Source: Lachnospiraceae bacterium
Lineage (GTDB): Bacteria > Bacillota > Clostridia > Lachnospirales > Lachnospiraceae
Length of the DNA stretch: 11,148 nt
NCBI GenBank assembly: GCA_017461685.1
Contig: JAFTXF010000152.1
Coordinates: 1-11,148 of the forward strand
Direction: 5' to 3'
A program made the translations under genes and the position numbers. The notes beneath the pieces were generated by a model that worked only from the letters and a program-made list of their open reading frames with translations, was not told where the DNA came from and searched no databases. Positions 1-6,692 of this stretch are shown here, piece after piece; the first letter of the stretch is position 1; the number at the start of each line of letters is the position of its first letter.

Positions 1-952
1 CGGAACTCTAAAAGCCCTTGCTTTCCTTCTTAGCAATGAGTGTAATGTCTCTCATGGTAAGATCAGGAAACTTCTATCCGAGCTGACAGGCGGTAAAGTA
101 GAGATATCAGACGGGATGATAAACAATCTGAGCAAAGAATTATCATTAAAAGCGGAAGCTGAGAAAAAGGAGATCATAAGAAGGCTCATGTCATCTCCGG
201 TAATGAATGCAGATTTTACAAATGCAAATGTAAATGGTCATAGTGCACAGGTTCTGGTTCTTGCATCCCCGGTGAACGGAGCGGTCATGTATATCGGCAG
301 AGAGAAAAAAGGGCACGTAGGAATAAAGGGTACACCTTTGGCAGATTATGTAGGCACGGTGGTGCATGATCATGACCGTACCTTTTATAGTTATGGAACG
401 CGACATCAGGAATGTACACAACATGACTGCAGATATCTGATTGGCAGCAAAGAGAATGAGCCTGACCTCGAATGGAATCATAGGATGCATGAATTGTTCC
501 GTGAGATGCTGCATTACCGCAACGGACTGGGCGAAGAGGCTGAGCTTGAACCAGAGATCGTGGCAGATTTTGAACGCAGATACGATGAGATACTGGATAA
601 AGCCGATGAGGAATACGAAGAAAATCCGCCAAGCAAGTATTACCGGGAAGGATATAACCTGTCCGTCCGGCTGAGAGAATTTAAAGAGAGCGAACTTCTT
701 TTCCTGCATGACAAAAGAGTTCCAGCCAACAATTCTCTTTGTGAGAGACTTGCAAGGGTATATAAAAGAAAGCAAAAACAGGCAATGGTTCTGCGGAGCC
801 AGAAGAATTTAGAATATATCTGTGATGGTCTGGGCACAGTTCATTTGTTGCGCACAAATGCAGAAAATGTATATCAGGGAGTGGCTGCCATCTTCGAACG
901 CAGGCTGCCACCCAAAAGCCAAAAAGAAGTTTTAGCCGATGCCTTGTCATGA
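1..952 (+). CDS. IS66-family transposase, C-terminal part (5' end outside window)
   Basis: The reading frame is open from base 2 to a TGA at 950-952, giving about 316 residues, and it continues beyond the left edge. The ATG at 116 is therefore internal. The protein resembles the catalytic half of IS66 (TnpC) transposases. After an N-terminal stretch matching the usual IS66 region before the core, it has a segment with VVHDHDRTFYSYG, then HQECTQHDCRYL, then a Trp/Asn-rich helix region. It ends with the SLCERLARVYKRKQKQAM segment that in IS66 precedes the last acidic position. It would catalyse DDE-type cut-and-paste movement of the element. No frameshift is seen in the visible part, so it may be intact. 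The accessory genes tnpA and tnpB and the left inverted repeat are not in the window. The family call is from remembered motifs, not a search. Confidence 0.88.
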   Translation, partial: GTLKALAFLLSNECNVSHGKIRKLLSELTGGKVEISDGMINNLSKELSLKAEAEKKEIIRRLMSSPVMNADFTNANVNGHSAQVLVLASPVNGAVMYIGREKKGHVGIKGTPLADYVGTVVHDHDRTFYSYGTRHQECTQHDCRYLIGSKENEPDLEWNHRMHELFREMLHYRNGLGEEAELEPEIVADFERRYDEILDKADEEYEENPPSKYYREGYNLSVRLREFKESELLFLHDKRVPANNSLCERLARVYKRKQKQAMVLRSQKNLEYICDGLGTVHLLRTNAENVYQGVAAIFERRLPPKSQKEVLADALS

Positions 953-1010
953 TTTGACAGGACACCGGCTATATTTAGTTATTGGCGTGGGTGTGAAAAG
1001 TAACCAGAGT
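953..1010 (+). mobile_element. Probable right-end region of the IS66 element
   Basis: The non-coding stretch just after the transposase stop probably contains the right terminal inverted repeat. The IS66 coding region normally ends within tens of bases of the element's end. The left end is outside the window, so the exact terminus and any target-site duplication cannot be set. Confidence 0.35.
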
Positions 1011-1055
1011 AAAAATGCAAGTGCAAAAATCCCTCTATTTTCTTGTAAATTTGCG

Positions 1056-1061
1056 TATAAT
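1056..1061 (+). promoter_or_regulatory. Candidate -10 box for the TIR-TM2 gene
   Basis: A perfect TATAAT lies about 50 bases before the GTG start of the TIR gene. No good -35 box is seen 16-18 bases upstream, so recognition would be weak or depend on an activator. A TG two bases before the box is one base off the extended -10 position. It sits just outside the probable IS end, so the insertion could have altered the upstream control region. Confidence 0.4.
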
Positions 1062-1109
1062 ATGTTATCATCCAAGGTAGTGAATATATTATTTGAACGG
1101 AGAAAAATT

Positions 1110-2102
1110 GTGAATACTTCTAATGATAAGCCTTATGTATTTATAAGCTATGCACATATCGACGGCGGTACCGTCCTACCGATTATAGATGCTATGAAAT
1201 GCAGCGGAATCAATATTTGGTACGACGAAGGTATCGAAGCAGGCAGCGAATGGCCGGAGTACATTGCAGAGAAGGTAATGCATTGTTCCAAGTTCCTGCT
1301 ATTTATCAGCCGTGCTTATTTAGATTCACAAAACTGTAAACGTGAGCTGAATTTTGCCATTTCCCGCAAGAAAGATATTCTTTCCGTTTACCTTGAAGAT
1401 GTGGAATTATCTCCGGGAATGGAGATGCAGTTAGGTACCTATCAGGCAGTATTCAGGAAGCGTTTTAGCACTTTGAATTTGTTCTGTCATTCCTTGTGCC
1501 AGGAGAAATTCTTTGCAGAGTGTCGCAATTCTTACACACGATATACTTCTGCGCAGCCTACAGGTAACACAGGTTCCACAAAAACCACGCAGTCTGCAGG
1601 TTCTGCGTATACTGCAAACACAACACAGGCTGCCGGCTCCGCTCATTCTGCCAATCCAACTTCTAATACCAAAAGCGCACAGCATGCCGGAAATGTACAA
1701 CCGACAAACAATACACAATCAACCATCGATGTTTCCGGACTTACATTTGATGAAGCTTTTGAGAAACTCTTAGCTGAAAAAATGAAGAACGCACGCACAG
1801 GTACTTATACGCAAAGCCCAAAACCGCAACCGGTTCCACAGACGGCTCCGAAACCGACTGGTAATCTGAAACAAAAGACTTTACCTGTAAAAAGCAGAAA
1901 GGTTGCTGCACTGCTTGCTATCTTTTTAGGTTATATAGGTATTCAAAGATTTTACTTGCGTCAATATCTGCTGGGAGTGCTTTTTATTCTGTTTAGCTGG
2001 ACCTACATTCCGGCAATTGTCGGCCTTATTGAGGGTGTAGTCTTACTCCTCTCCAACGATGAGAAGTTTGAATCAAATTATAAATGCATAGCGAAAAGAT
2101 AA
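1110..2102 (+). CDS. TIR-domain protein with C-terminal TM2 membrane domain
   Basis: 330 residues from a GTG at 1110, which has GGAG seven bases upstream (1099-1102). The longer frame from 939 would overlap the transposase and add 57 unrelated residues. Residues about 7-120 form a TIR (TIR_2-like) domain: YVFISYAH at the start, IWYDEGI, and the SQNCKREL motif whose Glu79 is at the position of the catalytic glutamate of NAD-cleaving TIR enzymes. Residues about 140-205 are a low-complexity Thr/Ser/Asn/Gln/Ala linker with a tandem 12-residue repeat. A short acidic helix (TFDEAFEKLLAEK) follows. Residues about 260-330 are a TM2 domain: basic SRKVAALLAIFLG, a first membrane segment, RFYL, a second segment and a cytoplasmic NDEKF tail. 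The protein should be a membrane-anchored TIR effector or signalling protein. A role in antiphage defence or NAD depletion is inference only; no partner gene is adjacent. Confidence 0.85.
   Translation: MNTSNDKPYVFISYAHIDGGTVLPIIDAMKCSGINIWYDEGIEAGSEWPEYIAEKVMHCSKFLLFISRAYLDSQNCKRELNFAISRKKDILSVYLEDVELSPGMEMQLGTYQAVFRKRFSTLNLFCHSLCQEKFFAECRNSYTRYTSAQPTGNTGSTKTTQSAGSAYTANTTQAAGSAHSANPTSNTKSAQHAGNVQPTNNTQSTIDVSGLTFDEAFEKLLAEKMKNARTGTYTQSPKPQPVPQTAPKPTGNLKQKTLPVKSRKVAALLAIFLGYIGIQRFYLRQYLLGVLFILFSWTYIPAIVGLIEGVVLLLSNDEKFESNYKCIAKR
1584..1655 (+). repeat. Tandem 36-base coding repeat (12 residues) in the TIR-TM2 linker
   Basis: Two adjacent in-frame copies encode TTQSAGSAYTAN and TTQAAGSAHSAN (residues 159-170 and 171-182). 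The DNA copies have diverged mainly by silent changes and a few substitutions. This suggests an old duplication under selection for composition rather than exact sequence. Looser versions of the pattern flank them. Confidence 0.75.
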
Positions 2103-2132
2103 GAAAAGAAGACTTTCCTACATATAAGTAAC

Positions 2133-2185
2133 AAACTGTCGCATTAACAGCGAGATTTTCTCTGCTTAATGCGACAGTTTTATTA
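2133..2185 (+). terminator. Intrinsic terminator after the TIR-TM2 gene
   Basis: A perfect 15-base inverted repeat (2133-2147 with 2166-2180, core ACTGTCGCATTAA) encloses an 18-base loop. On the + strand it is followed by a short, interrupted T-rich run. It lies 30 bases after the stop. It separates this gene from the convergent hydrolase gene and may also slow leftward transcription, although the - strand lacks a good T run. Confidence 0.75.
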
Positions 2186-2215
2186 TATGCCTTTATTATA
2201 CTTTTATATCGTACG

Positions 2216-2275
2216 CTTCTATCATAGGCTTCTATACTTCTATCATAGGTTTATATTATAAATTTCTATGATATG
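2216..2275. repeat. Short AT-rich direct repeats
   Basis: CTTCTATCATAGG occurs at 2216-2228 and 2237-2249, a period of 21 bases, with a degenerate third copy near 2263-2275. The repeats fill the convergent gap between the TIR-TM2 and hydrolase genes. No function is apparent; slippage or a remnant of a small element are both possible. Confidence 0.6.
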
Positions 2276-2290
2276 TTTTTATGATATATA

Positions 2291-4447
2291 TCACACGGAA
2301 AACGCTATCATTCTCACACAGCATGGCGGCATTTTTATTTCACATATGCCGTCCTCTAACACTTGTATCACACTTCCCGCTTCATCCAACAGTCTGGCTC
2401 CCTTTGTGCCTTCCAGATTTATCGTACAAACCTCCTCCTGCTTTCTGTAATTTGCCAAAAACTGCACTCGGCTGCCGTCAGAGGCCTGCCAAGCCGTAGT
2501 AAGCACTGCAGGATAATCACGGAATTCATCACTTCCCGGCTTATACATTGCGACTGCATTACTTTTCACAGTACAAGGTTTTATCATTTTGCCGAAAACC
2601 AGATATTTTTTACCGATACAGCGTCTGTAAGCAGTAGCACTCTTAATAAAATGAAGCAGCGGTTCTCGTTCCGGAAGCAAGGAAAAATCACGTTCGCCCC
2701 AGCTCCATACTATCTCACCGTCCTGATTGATCACCAGAGTCATCATGTCACCAGCAAGATAGGAATGAGCAACCCTAAGCAGGTGACAGTCCGGGGACCT
2801 GTGAATGTCTATTAAATCAAGGGAACAAACAGAGTTTCCGGAGAAATTCTGTAAATATTCATGATAAATATATCCATAAAGTGGAATCGGGCGTCCCGGA
2901 TAATAATTTAAGTTAAAACGGTTATCGCTCAGGTTTAAATAAGGCACATATGCCTCTGCTGCCGCAGACTCGCATCCCAAAAGTACGTGCTCCCCAACTG
3001 TTTCCTTTAGTTTCTGCAGAAAATCAGTCATATGTTCCACCATCCATTTGCCCGGTACCGGCGGATGGCCATGCTTTTCGCTGTAGCAGAAATATGGGGT
3101 ACCTCCGTGATTTTGGTCCAGTATCTGAATGTAATCAAGTCCGGAAGATGCCATTTTGCCGGCCTCCTCACAAAGCACCTGCTTGGTAAAATCCTGAGAA
3201 ATACACATGTCAAAGCTCTTGCGCTGTCCCTGGCATATCTTTGAAATCGGTTCACCACCGTCAGGCGGAGCACACATAAACCGTTTGAGGTCTTCTTTTT
3301 CGATTATCTCTTTATTATTGTATTTATTTATATTGCTATGTACAGTATAGCTGATGCCGCTGCAGTATACGCCCAGTACAAAATTCCGTTTATGCAGTTC
3401 CTCACAGAAATCCTGAAACAGCGCTTCTCCACCCAAAGGAGGCCACACATAAGGCGGTGCCCAAGGTGCTGTGCCTTCCCAATGCATCAGAAGGTCCATA
3501 ATGCGGCTTCCTGTTTTCTCAGCAATGTCCTCCAGATACGGCAGCACATTATGATACGGGAACAGGCGGTTAGGTTTGGCCTCATCCATGTCGTGTATGC
3601 CCTGCACCGGATAAGTCACTACTAACGGTGAATCCAAATACCATTCAGGAAGAGATTTATTCTCTTCTGTTTTCTGAAGCCCTGCAGGGAGATTGCCCTC
3701 AAACCATGTGCGATAAAGCTCTGCCGCGTCATGCCAGTCCCCCCGGAAAATATCCATTACCATAGCATACGGAAGGTCATAGTTGGTGTCCTGTGCACAT
3801 ACCCCCGGGTAATGTCTGAATTGGAGTTTAATGGCATTTTCTCCGTAAGGACCGAAATTGATACCCTTTATGCCCCTTTCCTTATCCTCGGCAGCCATAT
3901 AAAGACCGCAGACATCATCATAATACGCCAAAAACTGGCTTTGTACGGCAGCAGGAAACATTTCGTAAAGCCCTTCGCTTGGATACTCCATTTCCCGATA
4001 GCTGTACGGATAAAAATCCTCCTTTGCTTTCATGTCTTCAATCAGAAGCCCTTCATTCACGTCTATGATCACCCTGCCGCTGCCTCCGGTGCATACAAGG
4101 TCATTCGGTACCGCAATCTGCGGGAAATCAATCCACTCAATGCACTTCCCTGTCTTATTCTCAAAGGAAAGCGTATACTCCATCCTCTGACTGCAAACTA
4201 CGTGCACCCGAAAATTCAAATCTAGTGCCTTATAACTGTAGCTAATTGTTATATGTCCGTTTGCTTCCTCAAGGAACACAACATCCGCTTCATTGGAAGT
4301 GTAAACCTCTGTCTCCTCACCGTTTCGCAGCCTGAACTGCAAAAGCGGAAGAACCTCTCCTACGAACTCTTTACCACCACTTCGTAAAGACACGATTTGT
4401 CCCCGGTCATCAAATTCTACAGTGTAATTGTCCTTGCACAGCTTCAT
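2291..4447 (-). CDS. Large cytoplasmic glycoside hydrolase-like protein (DUF6259-like)
   Basis: 718 residues, starting at an ATG with AAGGAGG nine to ten bases upstream. No signal peptide or membrane segment is visible, so it should act in the cytoplasm on imported glycosides or oligosaccharides. The layout is that of a retaining-type (beta/alpha)8 hydrolase. There is an N-terminal beta-sandwich (about 1-250), a barrel (about 270-560) with LLMHWEGTAPWAPPY, FVLGVYCSG, YIQILDQNHGG and LLGCESAA, and a small C-terminal beta domain. Asp444 (ILDQN) and Glu493 (GCES) sit at barrel-strand ends and are the best candidate catalytic acids. From memory it resembles the uncharacterised DUF6259 family, distantly related to alpha-galactosidase-type hydrolases. 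The substrate is unknown. It is transcribed in the same direction as the BMC operon but has its own promoter and operators. Its product might feed sugar to the compartment pathway, which is inference. Confidence 0.7.
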   Translation of the reverse strand: MKLCKDNYTVEFDDRGQIVSLRSGGKEFVGEVLPLLQFRLRNGEETEVYTSNEADVVFLEEANGHITISYSYKALDLNFRVHVVCSQRMEYTLSFENKTGKCIEWIDFPQIAVPNDLVCTGGSGRVIIDVNEGLLIEDMKAKEDFYPYSYREMEYPSEGLYEMFPAAVQSQFLAYYDDVCGLYMAAEDKERGIKGINFGPYGENAIKLQFRHYPGVCAQDTNYDLPYAMVMDIFRGDWHDAAELYRTWFEGNLPAGLQKTEENKSLPEWYLDSPLVVTYPVQGIHDMDEAKPNRLFPYHNVLPYLEDIAEKTGSRIMDLLMHWEGTAPWAPPYVWPPLGGEALFQDFCEELHKRNFVLGVYCSGISYTVHSNINKYNNKEIIEKEDLKRFMCAPPDGGEPISKICQGQRKSFDMCISQDFTKQVLCEEAGKMASSGLDYIQILDQNHGGTPYFCYSEKHGHPPVPGKWMVEHMTDFLQKLKETVGEHVLLGCESAAAEAYVPYLNLSDNRFNLNYYPGRPIPLYGYIYHEYLQNFSGNSVCSLDLIDIHRSPDCHLLRVAHSYLAGDMMTLVINQDGEIVWSWGERDFSLLPEREPLLHFIKSATAYRRCIGKKYLVFGKMIKPCTVKSNAVAMYKPGSDEFRDYPAVLTTAWQASDGSRVQFLANYRKQEEVCTINLEGTKGARLLDEAGSVIQVLEDGICEIKMPPCCVRMIAFSV

Positions 4448-4467
4448 TACTGTTTCCCTCCTTATTT

Positions 4468-4499
4468 AACTTGATTGTAACGTATGTTATGAACAAGTT
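4468..4499. promoter_or_regulatory. Proximal 32-bp palindromic operator
   Basis: This imperfect inverted repeat has outer arms AACTTG and CAAGTT and a core GTAACGTATGTTA. It overlaps the promoter of the hydrolase gene, the placement expected for a repressor site. It shares its layout with the copy at 4514-4545; centre-to-centre spacing is 46 bases. Confidence 0.7.
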
Positions 4500-4502
4500 C
4501 AA
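4474..4502 (-). promoter_or_regulatory. Promoter of the hydrolase gene
   Basis: On the - strand, TTGAAC (4497-4502) and TACAAT (4474-4479) are separated by exactly 17 bases. They lie about 27 bases before the start codon, just before the AAGGAGG site. The -10 box and spacer lie inside the proximal palindrome, and the -35 box straddles its edge. A protein bound to the palindrome would block RNA polymerase. Confidence 0.65.
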
Positions 4503-4513
4503 CCCTGTTTTTC

Positions 4514-4545
4514 AACTTGTTTGTAACATATGTTATAAACAAGTT
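4514..4545. promoter_or_regulatory. Distal 32-bp palindromic operator
   Basis: A nearly perfect inverted repeat with half-site AACTTGTTTGTAAC around a central ATAT. It is the second copy of the element at 4468-4499 and lies upstream of the -35 box. Two such sites suggest cooperative or looping binding. The cognate regulator is not identified; the DeoR protein encoded nearby is one candidate but is unproven. Confidence 0.7.
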
Positions 4546-4559
4546 TTGTTGCAACAAAA
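4544..4559. repeat. Perfect 16-bp palindrome
   Basis: TTTTGTTGCAACAAAA reads the same on both strands. It touches the distal operator on one side and merges with the T run of the operon terminator on the other. It may be a third regulator site or simply a by-product of the T-rich and A-rich surroundings. Confidence 0.45.
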
Positions 4560-4607
4560 ATCTCCTTCGACAAATATTACTGTAAAAGTATTATCTGTCA
4601 AAGGAGA
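4556..4607 (-). terminator. Intrinsic terminator of the microcompartment operon
   Basis: Arms 4561-4581 and 4587-4607 pair over 21 positions around a 5-base loop, with three positions not Watson-Crick. On the - strand RNA two of these become G-U pairs, and the stem is followed at once by five Us (4556-4560). On the + strand the same positions are C-A and A-C mismatches. The structure is therefore built for leftward transcripts. It lies 18 bases after the stop of the last operon gene and insulates the hydrolase promoter. Confidence 0.85.
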
Positions 4608-4625
4608 ATGTGTATTCCTGATCAT

Positions 4626-5087
4626 TTACAAAAGATGGATCGGAAGAGCTTCTGTCAGGTGACATGCCTGATTGCCGCTTTTCTTCTGCTCCGGAACTTC
4701 GTCCACCGACTTGGTTTCTGCAGCGTTTTCCTTCACTGCTTCTGCCTTGTCTGCGGCAGGCTTCTTGGCCGGACTCTTTCTGGTTGTGGTAGTCTTCTTG
4801 GCTGGTGCTTTCTTGGCTGCCTCTGCTTCTTTTATCGGTTCCGCTGCCTTCTCAGATGCTTCTGCCTTTACAGAGTCTGCTACCTGTACCGGGTCTACTG
4901 CTGGCTCTGCAATCGGTTCTGCCGCTGTCGTGGCTGCCTCTGCCTTCTCGGCTGGCTCTGCCTTCGGCGCAGCCGCTTCCTCTGCAACAGGCTTTGTCGC
5001 AGCCTTCGCCACTCTGGTCTTTTTCGGTTCTGTTGCTTCTGTATTTAATTTTGATGCTCTTTTAATACTTCCTGCTCCTACTGCCAT
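4626..5087 (-). CDS. Disordered Ala/Lys/Glu/Pro-rich protein, possible ParA partner
   Basis: 153 residues, about 25% alanine and 15% lysine, with many Glu and Pro and almost no hydrophobic core, so it should be largely disordered. A basic N-terminal patch (GSIKRASK) comes first, then alternating acidic and basic blocks. A histone-H1-like stretch KKAPAKKTTTTRKSPAKK lies at residues 92-109. The composition changes sharply in the last 15 residues, which end CHLTEALPIHLL. The ATG at 5085-5087 lies inside the last codons of the ParA gene (10-base overlap), with GGAG eleven bases upstream, so translation is probably coupled. No family is recognised. A basic N-terminus next to a ParA gene is the typical form of a ParA-activating cargo adaptor (ParB or McdB type), and the hydrophobic tail could bind the shell. 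Both roles are inferred from position and composition only. Confidence 0.75.
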   Translation of the reverse strand: MAVGAGSIKRASKLNTEATEPKKTRVAKAATKPVAEEAAAPKAEPAEKAEAATTAAEPIAEPAVDPVQVADSVKAEASEKAAEPIKEAEAAKKAPAKKTTTTRKSPAKKPAADKAEAVKENAAETKSVDEVPEQKKSGNQACHLTEALPIHLL

Positions 5088-5869
5088 GTTCTATCAATCT
5101 CCTTTGCAAGCTCCATATACTCACCGGCACTTCTGGCTTTTGCCTTGTGTACCAGAATCGGTTTGCTGTCATCCTGTGCCCACTCTACTTCACTGTCGAC
5201 ACGGATAATATTGTCAAACACATGCACATTATCCGCAGAACGTAAAGTTTCACAGGTCTGCTTATAATAATTCTTGCGTGCATCTACCTTGGTAATGGCA
5301 ATGCCTAACAACTCAAGATTTTCATTGATGCGGCGTACATCTTCAAGGAATTCAAACATATTGGCCACACCGAAAAGTCCCCACGGACTTGCCTCAACCG
5401 GCATAATCACATAATCTGATGCGCAAAGAATATTCATCACCCAGCCACCCAGTGTTGGCGGTGCATCAATCAATATATAGTCATATGTATTAGCTGCCTT
5501 TATATTCTTCAAGCAGCCTTTTAAAATAAATTCACGCTGCCACTTGGTAAAAAGCTCGTATTCCATGCCGCTCATCAACATGGAAGAAGGAATCAAATCC
5601 AGATTTTCATAAGGAGTATGAATAACATAGTCCGTCAAATCATCCTGCTTTCTGATAGCGTGATAGAGATTCTTCTCACTTGCCGCCATCTCCAGCACTT
5701 CATCCTCGGTAAAATAGGACAAGGACAGATTCAACTGCATATCTCCATCGATTAAAAGAACTTTCTTTCCCATAGCTGCCAGGGAATATCCTATATTAGC
5801 GCAGGAAGTGGTCTTGCCACTGCCGCCTTTATTATTTGCAAATGCTATAATTCTAGTTTTCTTCTCCAT
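5078..5869 (-). CDS. ParA/MinD-superfamily ATPase, candidate microcompartment-positioning ATPase
   Basis: 263 residues from the ATG at 5867-5869, which opens with MEKKTRIIAFANNKGG. A longer frame from 5929 would overlap the DeoR gene by 77 bases and adds 20 residues unlike ParA. The deviant Walker A motif KGGSGKTT is at residues 14-21 and keeps the signature lysine. The A' motif LIDGDMQLNLS is at 39-49 and Walker B YILIDAPP at 131-138 with Asp135. The C-terminus ends in a helix (YMELAKEI) typical of ParA. Such ATPases form dimers that bind the nucleoid and move a cargo along it. The gene overlaps the regulator gene upstream by 17 bases and the disordered-protein gene downstream by 10, and it is last but one in the operon. 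No parB gene or parS-like site is evident here, so the cargo may be the microcompartment rather than a replicon. That role is inferred by analogy with carboxysome McdA. Confidence 0.9.
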   Translation of the reverse strand: MEKKTRIIAFANNKGGSGKTTSCANIGYSLAAMGKKVLLIDGDMQLNLSLSYFTEDEVLEMAASEKNLYHAIRKQDDLTDYVIHTPYENLDLIPSSMLMSGMEYELFTKWQREFILKGCLKNIKAANTYDYILIDAPPTLGGWVMNILCASDYVIMPVEASPWGLFGVANMFEFLEDVRRINENLELLGIAITKVDARKNYYKQTCETLRSADNVHVFDNIIRVDSEVEWAQDDSKPILVHKAKARSAGEYMELAKEIDRTWQ

Positions 5870-6623
5870 ACAGACAGTCAATCCCTTTATCCTTGAAATA
5901 TTCCATCCATGTCTCGGATGGACGTACATCAGTTACGACCATATCAATGTCGGCCACTTCGCAAATCTTAGAAAAAGCAATTTTCTCAAATTTGGTGTGG
6001 TCTGCTGCCAATATAATCTGTTTTGCAGAACGCAGCATGGCCTTTTTTACCTGAGAAAATAACTCGTTGGCATCGGTAATACCCTTTTCCATATCAATAC
6101 CTTTGCAGGACATAATTAATTTGTCTGCATTAAAGGAATTGATGCACTCCACAGCCTGAGGTCCCACCAAAGCCAGATAATTCTCCTTCAGAGTACCTCC
6201 TGTGGAAATGACATCCCAACCGGATGCATCGCCCAGTTCTACGAGTAATTCTATAGAATTGGTCACAATCGTCAGACGTTTCTTGTCACTTAATGCTTTT
6301 ACAATGGCAACCGCTGTAGTGCTGGGATCCATAATAATATGGTCTCCGTCGGAAACCAAACCTGCGATAATCTCCGCAATAACACGTTTTCCCTGAAGAT
6401 TCTTCTTCCTGCGCACCTGAAACGGCATCTCTGCATTGCTGTTCTCCACTAAAACAGCACCACCATATGTCTTGGTGGCTAAACCCATTTTCTCTAATTT
6501 ATCCAAATCTCTGCGGATAGTCTCCTCAGACACTTCGAACTGCTCGCTCAATTCACTGACAACAACACGCTTTTCATCCTGGAGCTTTTCAAGTATGAGA
6601 TTCTTTCTCTCTGCTGCTAACAT
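5853..6623 (-). CDS. DeoR/GlpR-family transcriptional regulator
   Basis: 256 residues, the usual family length. An ATG is preceded by AGAGGAG seven bases upstream. Residues about 6-57 form the winged helix-turn-helix, with VVVSELSEQFEVSEETIRRD as the recognition region and the YGGAV wing. Residues about 75-232 form the DeoR C-terminal sensor domain, related to sugar isomerases: IIMDPSTTAVAIVKAL, IVTNS, STGGTL, GITDANELFSQVKKAM and ILAADHTKF. Members usually repress sugar-catabolic operons and are released by a phosphorylated sugar. Position inside the BMC operon points to autoregulation of the operon, whose promoter lies off the right edge. The last 17 bases overlap the ParA gene. Confidence 0.92.
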   Translation of the reverse strand: MLAAERKNLILEKLQDEKRVVVSELSEQFEVSEETIRRDLDKLEKMGLATKTYGGAVLVENSNAEMPFQVRRKKNLQGKRVIAEIIAGLVSDGDHIIMDPSTTAVAIVKALSDKKRLTIVTNSIELLVELGDASGWDVISTGGTLKENYLALVGPQAVECINSFNADKLIMSCKGIDMEKGITDANELFSQVKKAMLRSAKQIILAADHTKFEKIAFSKICEVADIDMVVTDVRPSETWMEYFKDKGIDCLYGEEN

Positions 6624-6645
6624 AGCACGGCTCCTCTTCTTATAA

Positions 6646-6681
6646 CAGACGGTTCACATAAATGAAATGTGAGCCCGTCTG
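6646..6681. other. Stem-loop between the pduT-like and deoR genes
   Basis: CAGACGG plus TCACAT (6646-6659) pairs with ATGTGA plus CCGTCTG (6667-6681), a 13-14 bp stem with one bulge and a 7-base loop. No T run follows on either strand, so it is not a classical terminator. It could lower read-through, protect the upstream shell and redox mRNA, or be a regulator site for the DeoR protein encoded just after it. Confidence 0.55.
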
Positions 6682-6692
6682 CCTTAATTTTA

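Noticed and set aside
191..965. - strand frames opposite the IS66 transposase
   Set aside because: No ribosome binding sites or recognisable motifs; the + strand frame encodes a clear transposase.
1043..1061. TTGTAA at 1043-1048 as -35 box for the TATAAT at 1056
   Set aside because: The spacing is only 7 bases.
939..1109. N-terminal extension of the TIR protein from an ATG at 939
   Set aside because: It overlaps the transposase end and reads through IS end sequence. The GTG at 1110 has a well-placed GGAG and a -10 box lies between the two starts.
4626..5087. Identification of the disordered protein as McdB or ParB itself
   Set aside because: No ParB DNA-binding domain and no recognisable McdB coiled-coil are seen. 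Only position and composition support a partner role.
4608..5208. Long + strand frames opposite the disordered protein and the ParA gene
   Set aside because: They are low-complexity shadows of the Ala/Lys codons on the - strand, and their products are Leu/Ser/Cys-rich with no motif or good ribosome binding site.
5870..5929. Upstream ATG start for the ParA ATPase
   Set aside because: It would overlap deoR by 77 bases and adds 20 residues not seen before the usual ParA beta-strand and Walker A motif.
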